From the NCBI RefSeq assembly GCF_002286815.1, contig NZ_MUNM01000022.1, positions 1 to 64,000 of the forward strand: a DNA stretch of 64,000 nucleotides. Direction: 5' to 3'. The notes beneath the pieces are model-generated. The model worked only from the letters and a program-made list of their open reading frames with translations, was not told the origin of the DNA and made no database searches. Of this stretch, positions 36,253 to 45,728 are shown piece after piece. A program made the translations under genes and the position numbers. The DNA is from Pseudomonas sp. PICF141. GTDB taxonomy: Bacteria > Pseudomonadota > Gammaproteobacteria > Pseudomonadales > Pseudomonadaceae. How positions within the stretch are numbered: position 1 is the first letter of the stretch; every line of letters begins with the position of its first letter.

Positions 36253-37833
36253 CTACAAAGCTAACTGACTCACCTCCCCATCCACCAACCGCCGAATCCC
36301 CAGCGGATTAGCGTTCTGCAACGCCTGGGGCAACAACGCATCCGGATAATTCTGGAAGCACACCGGCCGCAGGAAACGGTCGATCGCCAGCGTCCCAACT
36401 GACGTCCCGCGCGAATCGGACGTCGCCGGGTACGGCCCGCCATGCACCATCGCTTCGCAGACTTCGACCCCGGTCGGATAGCCATTGAGCAAAATCCGTC
36501 CGACCTTTTCCTGAAGCAACTCAGCCAGCCAGCGGTACTCCAGCAATTCATCCGCCTCGCCAATCAGTGTCGCCGTCAGCTGTCCGTGCAGGCCATGCAG
36601 CGCTGCCGTCAACTGTGTCCGATCCTCGACTTCAATGACGATGGTGGTCGGTCCGAAGACCTCTTCCTGAAGCAGTTCATCGCCCTTGAGCAACAGACTG
36701 ACGTCCGCCTGGAATACCTGCGGTTGAGCTTGATTGCCCTGCTGCGGCTTGCCCGCCAGATGCGTCAGCCCAGGATGCTCGTGCAACTCGACCAGGCCTT
36801 TGCTGTAGCTGGCCAGCGCTCCGGTGTTGAGCATGGTTTGCGGCGGTTGCTGGTTCATGCTGGCGCAAAACATTTCCAGAAAGGTGCTGAACTGCGGCGA
36901 ACGCAGGCCGATCACCAAGCCCGGTTTGGTACAGAACTGCCCGCAACCCAGCGTCACCGAACCCGCCAGTTGCACGCCGATCTGTTCGCCACGCACCGCA
37001 AGGGCTTCAGGCAGCAGGAATACCGGGTTGATGCTCGACATCTCGGCAAATACCGGGATCGGCTGCGGCCGGGTCGCAGCCATATGACTCAGTGCATTGC
37101 CGCCCTTGAGCGAACCGGTGAAGCCCACGGCTTGAATCGCCGGGTGTTTGACCAGCCATTCACCGACTCCACCGCCATAAATCATGTTGAATACGCCTGC
37201 CGGCATTTCGGTTTTTTCCGCAGCGCGGATGATCGCGTCCGCGACCCATTCGGCGGTTGCCATATGTCCGCTGTGAGCCTTGAACACCACCGGGCAACCA
37301 GCCGCCAACGCCGAGGCGGTGTCGCCGCCAGCCGTAGAAAATGCCAGCGGGAAATTACTCGCGCCGAACACCGCGACCGGCCCTAAAGCGATGCGGTACT
37401 GGCGCAGATCGGGACGTGGCAATGGTTGACGATCCGGCAGCGCCCGATCAATCCGCGCACCGAAGAAGTCACCACGACGCAGGACCTTGGCGAACAGGCG
37501 CATCTGGCCGCTGGTGCGTGCGCGCTCGCCTTGAATACGTCCGGCCGGCAATGCGGTTTCACGGCATACCGTGGCGATGAAATCCTCCCCCAGCGCATCG
37601 ATTTCATCGGCAATGGCGTCAAGGAACCGGGCGCGCTTCTCCGCGCTCAAGTTGCGATACACCGGATAGGCTGCGGCAGCCGCTTTGGCGGCGGCATCCA
37701 CTTCGGCTTCGGTGGCCTGGAAGAAAGTACCGGGCAACGCGTCACCGGTACTTGCATCCAGACTTTGCAGTTGCAGCGTGCCGTTGGCGCTGCGGCCGCC
37801 ACCAATGTAGTTGTGTCCAAGCAGGGTTGTCAT
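36253..37833 (-). CDS. Alpha-ketoglutaric semialdehyde dehydrogenase
   Basis: 526 residues from the ATG at 37833. An aldehyde dehydrogenase of the NADP-preferring KGSADH type: catalytic C301 in GCGQFCTKPG, general base E264 in FAEMSSINP, nucleotide loop GASNFPLAFSTAGG and VGFTGSLKGG. It oxidises alpha-ketoglutarate semialdehyde to alpha-ketoglutarate, the last step of pentonate breakdown. It follows the GguC-type dehydratase and lyxonate dehydratase genes on the same strand, which supports this substrate. Confidence 0.88.
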   Translation of the reverse strand: MTTLLGHNYIGGGRSANGTLQLQSLDASTGDALPGTFFQATEAEVDAAAKAAAAAYPVYRNLSAEKRARFLDAIADEIDALGEDFIATVCRETALPAGRIQGERARTSGQMRLFAKVLRRGDFFGARIDRALPDRQPLPRPDLRQYRIALGPVAVFGASNFPLAFSTAGGDTASALAAGCPVVFKAHSGHMATAEWVADAIIRAAEKTEMPAGVFNMIYGGGVGEWLVKHPAIQAVGFTGSLKGGNALSHMAATRPQPIPVFAEMSSINPVFLLPEALAVRGEQIGVQLAGSVTLGCGQFCTKPGLVIGLRSPQFSTFLEMFCASMNQQPPQTMLNTGALASYSKGLVELHEHPGLTHLAGKPQQGNQAQPQVFQADVSLLLKGDELLQEEVFGPTTIVIEVEDRTQLTAALHGLHGQLTATLIGEADELLEYRWLAELLQEKVGRILLNGYPTGVEVCEAMVHGGPYPATSDSRGTSVGTLAIDRFLRPVCFQNYPDALLPQALQNANPLGIRRLVDGEVSQLAL

Positions 37834-37875
37834 GACAGATTCCTTGACCGGCAAATCTCACCGGAGATTGAAGGC

Positions 37876-38871
37876 TTAAAGCGCGCGGACCTGACCGATG
37901 GCCAACGGCGGAGCACTTTCACCGATGCCGTTCTCCAGCGGCGCACCAAACTCACCCAGACTGATCTGGAAGCGATCCCCCGGCCGGGTTTTCACTCCGT
38001 CGGCAAACGACAACGTGGCGGTGCCGAAGTAATGCACGTGGACATCGCCCGGACGCAAAAACTGGGCGTATTTGAAGTGGTGGAATTCGAGGTTGGCGAG
38101 GCTGTGGCACATGTTGTCTTCACCGCTGAGAAACTCTTTTTCCCAGAGCGTTTCGCCGTTGCGGGTGATGCGACTGGTGCCCGCTAGATGCTTGGGTAAC
38201 TCACCGACTCGCAACTCCGGCCCATAGGCGCAATAGCGCAGTTTCGAATGAGCCAGGTACAGATAATTACGACGTTCCATCACATGGTCGGAGAACTCGT
38301 TGCCCAAGGCATAACCGACGCGATACGGCAGGCCGTCGTCGCCGATCACATAGAGCCCGGTCAACTCCGGTTCTTCGCCGGCGTCTTCGGCAAACGCTGG
38401 TACCGGGAAATCTGCGCCGGGGCGTACGACAATGCTGCCGTCACCCTTGTAGAACCATTCAGGCTGCGCACCGATTTGCCCGGCTTGCGGTTTACCCCCC
38501 TCAAGACCCCACTTGAAAATGCGCATGGTGTCGGTCATGCCGGCTTCGACCGCACCATCCTGCTGGTGCATCTTGTCCCGCGCCGAAGCGCTGCCCAAGT
38601 GAGTCAGGCCAGTGCCGCTGATCAGGCAATGGGCCGGGTCTTCGTGGTCCAGCGGCGGCAGCACCCGCCCCTCTTGCAACAGTTGCTGGTAGTCCGGGCC
38701 GGGGTCGGAGCCTCGGCTGGTGACTTCATCTTGCAGGCTACGTTTGCCGCGGATCGCCGCCAGCGCCAGTTCGCGAGTGTTACGGGTATCGCGCAGCACT
38801 TGGACCTGACCGCCCTCGACGAGGCCGACCTGGCGTTGCCCGGTGATGTTTTCAAATTGAATCAGGCGCAT
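37876..38871 (-). CDS. GguC/AraD1-type FAH-family hydrolyase, probable 2-keto-3-deoxypentonate dehydratase
   Basis: 331 residues from the ATG at 38871 (MRLIQFENITGQRQ). The fumarylacetoacetate hydrolase superfamily fold is indicated by ISGTGLTHLGSASARDKMHQ, VPAFAEDAGEEPELTGLYVI and the GYALGNEFSDHVMERRNYLY segment with metal-binding acidic residues. Known relatives dehydrate 2-keto-3-deoxy sugar acids to alpha-ketoglutarate semialdehyde. It sits between the dehydratase and semialdehyde dehydrogenase genes, and I infer it acts on 2-keto-3-deoxy-L-lyxonate or an isomer. Confidence 0.8.
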   Translation of the reverse strand: MRLIQFENITGQRQVGLVEGGQVQVLRDTRNTRELALAAIRGKRSLQDEVTSRGSDPGPDYQQLLQEGRVLPPLDHEDPAHCLISGTGLTHLGSASARDKMHQQDGAVEAGMTDTMRIFKWGLEGGKPQAGQIGAQPEWFYKGDGSIVVRPGADFPVPAFAEDAGEEPELTGLYVIGDDGLPYRVGYALGNEFSDHVMERRNYLYLAHSKLRYCAYGPELRVGELPKHLAGTSRITRNGETLWEKEFLSGEDNMCHSLANLEFHHFKYAQFLRPGDVHVHYFGTATLSFADGVKTRPGDRFQISLGEFGAPLENGIGESAPPLAIGQVRAL

Positions 38872-38926
38872 GTCCTGTTCTCCGGAAAATTCTGGATGGC
38901 GTCGCCTTTCAGGCGACGCGCCAAGG

Positions 38927-40102
38927 TCATTCGATAATGTTGAAGTCGCCGAGGTACTCATCGGAGATTTCCAGGCCCAGGCCCGGCTTGTTGTCATCGA
39001 GCTGGATGTAGCCTTTGACCGGTTGCGGCTCGCCCTTGAACACGTAGTAGAAGAGTTCATTGCCGACCTCGACGTCGAACACCGGGAAGAATTCAGCCAT
39101 TGGCGAAGCGGTGGTGGACATGGTCAGGTGATAGTTGTGCATCTGCCCGGCGTGCGGAATCACCGGCACCGACCAGGCTTCGGCCAGGGCGTTGATCTTG
39201 CGCGCGGCAGTGATGCCGCCGACGCGATTGGTGTCGTACTGGATCACATCGATGGCGCGGCGTTCCAGCAAGTCCTTAAAGCCGTAGGAAGTGAATTCAT
39301 GCTCGCCGCCGGAGATCGGCATGATCCCCATTTTTTTCAGCTCGATGTAACCCTCGATATCGTCGGCGATCACCGGTTCTTCGAGCCAGCGCGGTTCGAA
39401 TTCAGCGAGTTTTGGCAACATGCGACGGGCGTATTCCAGGGTCCAGCCCATGTAGCATTCAAGCATGATGTCGATGTCCGGACCGGCCAGTTCTCGCAGC
39501 GCCCGCACTTGCTCGATGTTCTTGCGCATACCCGCCGGGCCGTCTTTCGGACCATAGCCGAAACGCATTTTCAGCGCAGTGAACCCTTGGTTCAGATAGC
39601 CCTGGGCTTCTTCGAGGAACAGGTCGAGGTTGTCGTTGGCGTAGAGCTTGGAGGCGTAGGTCCAGATTTTTTCCTTGGTGCGACCGCCGAGCAGTTTGAA
39701 CACCGGCTTGTTCACGGACTTGCCCATGATGTCCCAGATGGCGATGTCGATCGCCGAGATCGCCGCCATACCGATGCCTTTGCGCCCCCAGGCGTGGCTC
39801 TGGCGGTACATTTTCTGCCAGATGTATTCGTTATCGAACGGGTCTTCGCCAATGGCGATCGGTGCCAGGTAGGTGTCGATGATTTCCTTGGCCACACGCG
39901 GCGCCAAGGCGCAGTTACCGATGCCAACAAGACCGGTATCGGTCTCGACCTCCACCACCAGCCAGCCATGGAAACGGAACGAACCCATCGCGTCGCCGCG
40001 CTCGAACAGGATGTCACTGGCGTTGGTGCAGAAGTGCGCTTGAGGGGGAACGACTTTGCCTTTCCACTCGAAAACGCGGGTACGGATTGCTTTGATTTTC
40101 AT
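38927..40102 (-). CDS. lyxD: Enolase-superfamily sugar-acid dehydratase, probable L-lyxonate dehydratase
   Basis: 391 residues from the ATG at 40102 (AAGGAAC upstream). It belongs to the mandelate racemase subgroup: metal ligands E215 (MLECYMGW), E241 (LEEPV) and E267 (GGEHEF), with catalytic D290 and H317 ([11 protein letters not shown]). The second-strand motif K178-M-R180 matches the KxR described for L-lyxonate dehydratases, where the equivalent Arg179 and His316 are essential. Related L-rhamnonate dehydratases have a different KxP motif. The adjacent GguC-like and semialdehyde dehydrogenase genes match the published three-step pathway of P. aeruginosa. Confidence 0.78.
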   Translation of the reverse strand: MKIKAIRTRVFEWKGKVVPPQAHFCTNASDILFERGDAMGSFRFHGWLVVEVETDTGLVGIGNCALAPRVAKEIIDTYLAPIAIGEDPFDNEYIWQKMYRQSHAWGRKGIGMAAISAIDIAIWDIMGKSVNKPVFKLLGGRTKEKIWTYASKLYANDNLDLFLEEAQGYLNQGFTALKMRFGYGPKDGPAGMRKNIEQVRALRELAGPDIDIMLECYMGWTLEYARRMLPKLAEFEPRWLEEPVIADDIEGYIELKKMGIMPISGGEHEFTSYGFKDLLERRAIDVIQYDTNRVGGITAARKINALAEAWSVPVIPHAGQMHNYHLTMSTTASPMAEFFPVFDVEVGNELFYYVFKGEPQPVKGYIQLDDNKPGLGLEISDEYLGDFNIIE

Positions 40103-40243
40103 GAATACAGTTCCTTGCGCTGCCGGCTTTTTGTAGTTGTTGAGTCGCTGCGCAGAGCCGTTCCTGTGGCCGGCTTCGGGCATTCGATGGAGCGACTTTA
40201 GCCAGCGCTCGGGGGGAGGGGATAATCACTTATGCGTATCCGA

Positions 40244-40262
40244 CGATAACCTGGGGTGATCG
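40244..40262. promoter_or_regulatory. LysR-type operator box, copy 1
   Basis: CGATAACCTGGGGTGATCG, 142 bases before the lyxonate dehydratase start. The core ATA-N9-GAT keeps the T-N11-A spacing and matches the two boxes in the 43.9-44.0 kb intergenic space at 14 or more positions, so the same regulator probably acts here. Confidence 0.6.
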
Positions 40263-40311
40263 CAAAAAGCGGATATTGAGTGAATGAGGTTATGGGTACA
40301 CAACAAACAAA

Positions 40312-40466
40312 TGTGGGAGCAGCCTCCCACAGTGACTGGTGGTGTTGATCGATTTTTGATCAATGAAAAACCCTGTGGGAGCGGGCTTGCCCGCGATGGT
40401 GGCAGTACAGACACTCTTGCAGTGACTGTCGGGCCGCTATCGCGAGCAGGCTCACTCCCACAGGGG
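40312..40466. repeat. REP-type inverted repeats
   Basis: A small palindrome (ATGTGGGAGCAGCCTCCCACA, at 40312-40331) precedes a larger pair: CCTGTGGGAGCGGGCTTGCC near 40371 and its near-complement GAGCAGGCTCACTCCCACAG ending at 40464. This fills most of the space after the pdxA2 stop and could end that operon. Confidence 0.8.
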
Positions 40467-40475
40467 TGCGTTGTG

Positions 40476-41480
40476 TCAGTAGTTGTTGGCGCCCATCCGG
40501 CACGCAATCTCGAACGCCTGGCGGGTCGCCCCGACATTCGCCTTGCCGTACCCCGCAATATCAAACGCGGTGCCATGGGCCGGTGTGGTAATCGGAATCG
40601 GCAACCCGCCCTGCACCGTCACCCCACGGGAGAAGCCCATCAACTTGATCGCGATCTGGCCCTGGTCGTGATACATCGTCACCACCGCATCAAAGGCACT
40701 GGCATCGCCCTGCACCTTGAGGAAAATCGTGTCGGCAGGGTATGGCCCCTCGGCCGCAATACCCAGCGCCTGAGCCGAACGAACAGCCGGGCCAATGATG
40801 TCCAGCTCTTCGCGACCGAACGAGCCGTTGTCACCGTTGTGCGGGTTCAGCCCGCACACGCCGATGCGCGGTTTTGTCAGGCCGTTGCGTTTGAGGGCTG
40901 TGTCGATCAGCTGGATCGCTTCGACCACCCGCGTCTGGCTGAGCATGCCAGGCACATCGGCCAGGGCCACGTGGGACGTCACGCGCGAAGTCCAGAGGTT
41001 GTCGAGCACGTTGAATTCGCAGAACGGCCCGTGAAAATCCAGCAGCTCGGCGAACCAGTGCAGCTCGTCGCTGTGGGCCATACCGGCCATGTGCATCGAG
41101 GTCTTGTTCAACGGCCCGAACAGCACCGCGTCTGTGGTCCCGGCCTCGGTCAGGCGCAGGGCTTTTTCCAGGGTGTCGAGGCTGTAGCGGCCGCCGATGA
41201 CACTGGCTTCGCTGCGCGGGAACTCGCCAATGGTGTCGCCACGGAAGTCATAGAACAGCGGCGTGTCATCGCGAAAATCCAATTGATCCAGAGATTCGAT
41301 GCGACGGTAAGGAAACTCTGTCCCGGCGATGCGCATGCCGCGACGCATTTCCGCTTCGTCGGCAATCAGGATCACATTCGCCTGGCTACGCACTTGAGGC
41401 TCTGCGAGCAGGCGTGCGATCAGTTCCGGGCCGATGCCGGCCGGGTCACCCAGGACAATGGCAATGGTCGTCTTGTTCAT
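40476..41480 (-). CDS. pdxA2: PdxA2-type 4-hydroxythreonine-4-phosphate dehydrogenase homologue
   Basis: 334 residues. Starts by overlapping the preceding amidohydrolase stop by four bases. PdxA family motifs are present: the glycine-rich opening LGDPAGIGPELIARLLAEP, metal ligand region VALADVPGML and the DAVVTMYHDQGQIAIKLMGF segment. The true pdxA normally sits near ksgA, so this catabolic-cluster copy is PdxA2. Relatives oxidise phosphorylated hydroxy acids such as 4-phospho-D-threonate; here no matching DUF1537 kinase is nearby, which leaves its substrate open. Confidence 0.85.
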   Translation of the reverse strand: MNKTTIAIVLGDPAGIGPELIARLLAEPQVRSQANVILIADEAEMRRGMRIAGTEFPYRRIESLDQLDFRDDTPLFYDFRGDTIGEFPRSEASVIGGRYSLDTLEKALRLTEAGTTDAVLFGPLNKTSMHMAGMAHSDELHWFAELLDFHGPFCEFNVLDNLWTSRVTSHVALADVPGMLSQTRVVEAIQLIDTALKRNGLTKPRIGVCGLNPHNGDNGSFGREELDIIGPAVRSAQALGIAAEGPYPADTIFLKVQGDASAFDAVVTMYHDQGQIAIKLMGFSRGVTVQGGLPIPITTPAHGTAFDIAGYGKANVGATRQAFEIACRMGANNY

Positions 41481-42433
41481 GCTTCACTCCTCAAGGTTTC
41501 AGGCCATGTTCGGTCAATGGCGCAAGGTTCACAGCGATAAACCCGCTGCGCGTTGCTGTAGAAAAGCCGTTCCTGATCGGCACATGGCAGATCTGCAACG
41601 ATGGATTTGAAACCGCTGTAAATGTCGTCGAACGAACCACACAGGCTGTCCACCGGAAAGTTGCTGGCGAACATCGCCCGATCAGTGCCGAACATGGCGA
41701 TCACTTCACGCACGATCCAGCCGTTGTCTTTGGCGCGCCATGCCTGGCCACACTGCCCAAGGCCGGAAATCTTCACCTGCACGTTCGGCCACTCGGCCAG
41801 CCGCGCCATCGCCAGACGCCAACCTGCCAGGCCTTCGGCACTGCGGTCATTGGGCAACCCGGCGTGATTGAGAATCAGCGTGGTACCGGGAAAGTCCCGA
41901 GCCAGCCGTTCGGCCTCGTGTAGGTTCCACCACGGGGTCTGCAAATCGAAATGCAGGTCCAGCCCTTCGAGGGCGGCAAAACTGCGCCGCCAGTGTTCGT
42001 CGCTCATCAGGCTGCGAACATGGCCAACTTGCGCAGGCGTGGTCGGGCCGCCGGGTTTGTGACGCACGCTGCGTACACACTTGAAACTGGCTTGTTCGGC
42101 GAGCACTGCAATGGCGTCCGGGTGATCGAGCCAGGCTTGCGCCACGACCGCGTTCGGGACGCCATATCGGGCGGCCAGCCCCTCGATAAAAAGGGTTTCG
42201 CCAATCGGATCTTGAGGGTCCCATTCGGTCTCGACGTACACCGTTTGCACCACGTGATGCTGGCCAGCGTCAGCGAAGTAGTCTTCGGGAAAGTAGCGAC
42301 GTTTGATTGCGCTGTAATCACCGTAGCGAAAGGGAATGTTGGCTTCGGGCGCCAGCCACGGATGGTCATTAATCGACGGGTCCCAGAAGTGATGATGGGC
42401 ATCGATGATCGCTCCGCTCCATAACTCACCCAT
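41477..42433 (-). CDS. Lactonase-like amidohydrolase
   Basis: 318 residues from the ATG at 42433, which overlaps the MFS stop by eight bases. The amidohydrolase_2 TIM barrel carries IDAHHHFWDP at the N-terminus, LILNHAGLP with a metal-binding His, and FASNFPVD at the C-terminus. This is the pattern of L-fuconolactonase and related sugar-lactone hydrolases and of 2-pyrone-4,6-dicarboxylate hydrolase. In this cluster it may open a sugar lactone to the acid that the dehydratase consumes. Confidence 0.82.
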   Translation of the reverse strand: MGELWSGAIIDAHHHFWDPSINDHPWLAPEANIPFRYGDYSAIKRRYFPEDYFADAGQHHVVQTVYVETEWDPQDPIGETLFIEGLAARYGVPNAVVAQAWLDHPDAIAVLAEQASFKCVRSVRHKPGGPTTPAQVGHVRSLMSDEHWRRSFAALEGLDLHFDLQTPWWNLHEAERLARDFPGTTLILNHAGLPNDRSAEGLAGWRLAMARLAEWPNVQVKISGLGQCGQAWRAKDNGWIVREVIAMFGTDRAMFASNFPVDSLCGSFDDIYSGFKSIVADLPCADQERLFYSNAQRVYRCEPCAIDRTWPETLRSEA

Positions 42434-43766
42434 GACGCACCTCGTCGAGACTGATGAATAAAGTTGCCAACACGAACACCGCAGAGCACATCGCAAAGAA
42501 ACCCAGCACCGGCGCAAAACCACCGGTCATTTGCACAATGATTCCCACCAGGATCGGCACCGCAATACCGCCCGTGCTGCCGGCCATGTTCATCACGCCG
42601 CCGATCAGGCCGACCCGCGCCGGTGCCGCCAGCAGCGCCGGGAAGCTCCAGTAGAGGCTGCCCCACATCAAGAAAAACGCGGTCATGGCCAACAACGCCA
42701 CGGCCGCAAAAGGATTGCTCAGGGTCGGCAGCAGCAGGAACGCACCTAGGGCCACCAGGCCGGAAAACGCCAGCAGACTCTTGACCGCCACACCGCGGCT
42801 GATGCCCTTGCGGATCAACCCGTCGCAGAGGAAACCACCGGTCAACGAACCCAACGCGCCGCACACGAAGATCACGAACGTCGCAGCGCCAATGCCCTTG
42901 ATATCGAAGCCGCGAGCCTGGGCCAGATAACTCGGCCCCCAGGTCAGCAGACCGAAATACACCATCGCCCAGCAGGCACGACCGATCAGCAAACCACTCA
43001 GGGATTGTGCGGCAATGCCCAGGCCTTTGACCGGAGTGCGCGCAGCTTCGGCAGCAGGAGTGGCGCGTCCGGCGTTGATTTTCTCCAGTTCCGCCGCATT
43101 CACTTGCGGGTGACTGGCCGGGTCATCGCGCAGATACCGCCACGCCAGCCAGGCCAGGACCAGGGTCGCGATGCCAGCGATCGCGAACGCCAGGCGCCAC
43201 GAGTCCAGCGAAGCAATCAGATAAGCAATGATCAGACCGCCAAGTGCTACGCCCAACGGGCTGCCGCTGTCCATCAGCACCGCGCCGCGACTGCGCTCGC
43301 TCGGTGCCAGCCACAGTGAAATCAGCTTGCCGCCCGAAGGGAACAACGGTGCTTCCGCAGCCCCCAGGGCCACCCGTGCAAAGAGCAACGACAAGCCGCC
43401 GGTGGCAAATGCGGCCAGTACCTGAAACGTGCCCCACAATCCGGTGGACCAACTGATGAGCCGGTGCGGCCCGAAGCGATCGATCATCCAGCCGCCGGGA
43501 ATCTGCAGCAGCGCATAGGCCCAGAAAAAGCTGCTGAGAATCAGCCCTTGCATGCTCGGCGACAGGGCAAACTCATGGGCGATGGTCGGCATCGCAATGG
43601 ACAGCGACACCCGATCGATCAGGTTAACCATGGTTAAGGCAAAAATGATCGCAAAGATCCGCCAGCGCACGTTACTGGCTTTGCTGGTACCGGTCATCGA
43701 AGTCGACGCTACCGTTGGCTGGACATCTGCGCCGGGCAGATGCAGGGAAGCACTGGGACGAGCCAT
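42426..43766 (-). CDS. MFS transporter, anion:cation symporter (sugar acid) type
   Basis: 446 residues; a later start at ATG 43697 is also possible. About 12 membrane helices, with the opening FALTMVNLIDRVSLSIAMPT and motif A region ALLQIPGGWMIDRFGPHRLI of the ACS family, which includes hexuronate, galactonate and glucarate permeases. It is first of the operon MFS, amidohydrolase, pdxA2 (each pair overlapping), and would import the sugar acid or lactone. Its promoter faces the tctC promoter across a 362-base space. Confidence 0.88.
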   Translation of the reverse strand: MARPSASLHLPGADVQPTVASTSMTGTSKASNVRWRIFAIIFALTMVNLIDRVSLSIAMPTIAHEFALSPSMQGLILSSFFWAYALLQIPGGWMIDRFGPHRLISWSTGLWGTFQVLAAFATGGLSLLFARVALGAAEAPLFPSGGKLISLWLAPSERSRGAVLMDSGSPLGVALGGLIIAYLIASLDSWRLAFAIAGIATLVLAWLAWRYLRDDPASHPQVNAAELEKINAGRATPAAEAARTPVKGLGIAAQSLSGLLIGRACWAMVYFGLLTWGPSYLAQARGFDIKGIGAATFVIFVCGALGSLTGGFLCDGLIRKGISRGVAVKSLLAFSGLVALGAFLLLPTLSNPFAAVALLAMTAFFLMWGSLYWSFPALLAAPARVGLIGGVMNMAGSTGGIAVPILVGIIVQMTGGFAPVLGFFAMCSAVFVLATLFISLDEVRHG

Positions 43767-43881
43767 GGTGCGTACCTCGTTTTATTATTGTTGTGAATTG
43801 CAACTTTGCCGCTTCATGGCGGCGCTGGTGAGCACTATCGAAGGCTCAGTGATAACCGTCTAATCAAAACTTGAAATAAGG

Positions 43882-43900
43882 CGATAGCCTCGGGTTATGG
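43882..43900. promoter_or_regulatory. LysR-type operator box, copy 2
   Basis: CGATAGCCTCGGGTTATGG. The core ATAGCCTCGGGTTAT is itself an imperfect palindrome with the LysR T-N11-A spacing. It lies nearer the MFS start (116 bases). Confidence 0.65.
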
Positions 43901-44001
43901 CATACCCTGCTTTCGGGAGCCTTTCAATACTTGGCGCTAAGGTCGACTTCGGCTCTGCCACCCAGGCTTTAGCGACAAAATGCGCTTTTCACGGTCACGA
44001 C

Positions 44002-44020
44002 CTATAACCCCAGGCTATCG
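44002..44020. promoter_or_regulatory. LysR-type operator box, copy 3
   Basis: CTATAACCCCAGGCTATCG, the inverted near-copy of the box at 43882-43900 (17 of 19 positions). It lies about 110 bases before the tctC start. Confidence 0.65.
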
Positions 44021-44128
44021 GCGTATGTATTGTTTTGACTAGACGCGGGGGCGTCTGCTTCCCACACTCACTCCAGGCTTGCGGCTTTCCCAAGTCACTC
44101 ATAACAACTACAAAAACGAGGCCCTTCC

Positions 44129-45142
44129 ATGCGAAATGCATTCGTCCGTCGCATATCCCGTCTGTTTCTTGGCTGCACGCTGATCGCTGCCAGCACCCTT
44201 CCCGCTCTGGCTCACGCCTGGCAACCGGACAAGAACGTCGAAATCGTCGTCGCCGGTGGTCCCGGTGGCGGTACCGACCAACTTGGGCGTCTGATCCAGT
44301 CGATCATCACCACGCACAAGTTTCTCGACGTTAATACCATCGTTCTCAACAAGGGCGGCGGCAATGGTGCCGAAGCGTTTCTCGACCTGAAAATGAATAA
44401 GGGCGATCCGGAAAAACTGGTGATCGGCACCAACAACATCTACCTGTTGCCGCTGGTGTCCAAGCTCGGTTACCAATGGCAGGAACTGACTCCGATCGCG
44501 GCCGTCGCCGAGGATGACTTCATTCTCTGGAGCTATAAGGGTGCGCCATGGAAGGATGCCAAAGGCTTCTATGAAGCGGCCAAAGCCGACCCGTCGAAAC
44601 TGCGCATGGGTGGCAGCCAGTCCAAGGATGTCGACCAGACATTGACCCTGCTGCTGAACCAGACCAACAACAGTAAGCTGGTGTACATCCCCTTCAAGAG
44701 CGGCAGTGAAGCCGCGACCCAACTGGCCGGCAAACACATCGCCGCCAACGTCAACAACCCCAGCGAAAGCATCAGCCAGTGGCGCGGCGATCAGGTCGAA
44801 CCGCTCTGCGTGTTCAGTAAGCAACGCATGAGCTACACCGAGAAAGTCGCCGGCGAAAAATCCTGGGCCGACGTTCCGACCTGTCACGAGCAAGGCCTGG
44901 GCATCGATCAGTATCGCTTCCCACGCACCGTGTTCATGCCCGGCGAAGTCACCGCCGAACAGCGAGCGTTCTATGTCGAGCTGATGCGCAAAGTCACCGA
45001 GACTCCGGAGTTCAAGGCCTACGTCAAGCAGAACGCGCTGGTGCCGACCTTCCTCGAAGGCGAGCCACTGACTGCTTACATCGAGAAAGACACCGCTCGC
45101 GTTACGCCGGTGTTCAAAGAAGCCGGCTGGCTGAAAAACTGA
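44129..45142 (+). CDS. tctC: Tripartite tricarboxylate transporter, substrate-binding protein
   Basis: 337 residues with a signal peptide (LFLGCTLIAASTLPALAHA). The mature protein has the TctC/Bug fold: VEIVVAGGPGGGTDQLGRLI with the ligand-binding loop, VLNKGGGNGAEAFLDLK, and GEPLTAYIEKDTARVTPVFK at the end. It binds a carboxylate in the periplasm and hands it to TctAB. Operon context suggests a sugar acid or its lactone rather than citrate. Confidence 0.9.
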   Translation: MRNAFVRRISRLFLGCTLIAASTLPALAHAWQPDKNVEIVVAGGPGGGTDQLGRLIQSIITTHKFLDVNTIVLNKGGGNGAEAFLDLKMNKGDPEKLVIGTNNIYLLPLVSKLGYQWQELTPIAAVAEDDFILWSYKGAPWKDAKGFYEAAKADPSKLRMGGSQSKDVDQTLTLLLNQTNNSKLVYIPFKSGSEAATQLAGKHIAANVNNPSESISQWRGDQVEPLCVFSKQRMSYTEKVAGEKSWADVPTCHEQGLGIDQYRFPRTVFMPGEVTAEQRAFYVELMRKVTETPEFKAYVKQNALVPTFLEGEPLTAYIEKDTARVTPVFKEAGWLKN

Positions 45143-45194
45143 GTTGTTTGCGGCCGTTCTCCTACGTACGGCCGTTACCTCTGGAGGTGCTTTC

Positions 45195-45728
45195 ATGTCC
45201 CATTCTTCGGATTCACCGGCGCTAGTCGGTACCCGCTGGGTCGAACTCGGCCTGACACTCTTCACCACGCTGATCGGCGCGGTGGTGATGTACGGCAGCG
45301 TCGAACAAGGTATCGGCTGGGGCGATTCCGGCCCCGAGCCGGGTTACTTCCCCTTCTACATTGGCCTGTTACTGAGCGCCGCAAGCGTGGGCAACGGTGT
45401 GTTGACCCTGGTGCGCTGGCAAGCCCTGAGCCTTTCATTCGTCAGCCGCAGTGCGTTCAAACAGGTGTTATCGGTGTTTATCCCGATTGCGCTGTTCGTC
45501 GGCGCCATGCCGTTCACTGGCATCTACGTGGCATCGGCCTGTTTCATCGCCTGGTTCATGTGGCGTGACAAGGTCCGCGTCAAACCGTATGGCAAGTTGG
45601 TGATCGGCAGCGTGTCCCTCGGCGCGGTGCTCGCCAGCTACCTGATTTTCGCGCTGTGGTTCAAGGTCCCGCTGGATGCCGGCCCGATGGGCGACTGGAT
45701 TGCCCTGGCCGGGAGAACCTTCAAATGA
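45195..45728 (+). CDS. tctB: Tripartite tricarboxylate transporter, small membrane subunit
   Basis: 177 residues from the ATG at 45195. Four membrane helices, the first starting WVELGLTLFTTLIGAVVMYG, followed by GPEPGYFPFYIGLLLSA, which is diagnostic of TctB. It partners with TctA. Its last four bases overlap the tctA start. Confidence 0.88.
   Translation: MSHSSDSPALVGTRWVELGLTLFTTLIGAVVMYGSVEQGIGWGDSGPEPGYFPFYIGLLLSAASVGNGVLTLVRWQALSLSFVSRSAFKQVLSVFIPIALFVGAMPFTGIYVASACFIAWFMWRDKVRVKPYGKLVIGSVSLGAVLASYLIFALWFKVPLDAGPMGDWIALAGRTFK

Larger units (their letters stand above)
43767..44128. other. Divergent promoter region with two regulator boxes
   Basis: This 362-base gene-free space separates the MFS operon from tctCBA and contains two inversely oriented copies of a 19-base box about 120 bases apart (43882-43900 and 44002-44020). 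Promoters for both directions must lie here; I could not assign -35/-10 hexamers confidently. Confidence 0.6.

Noticed and set aside
38870..40201. 443-codon open frame opposite the dehydratase
   Set aside because: Antisense shadow; the opposite strand has all enolase-superfamily catalytic residues.
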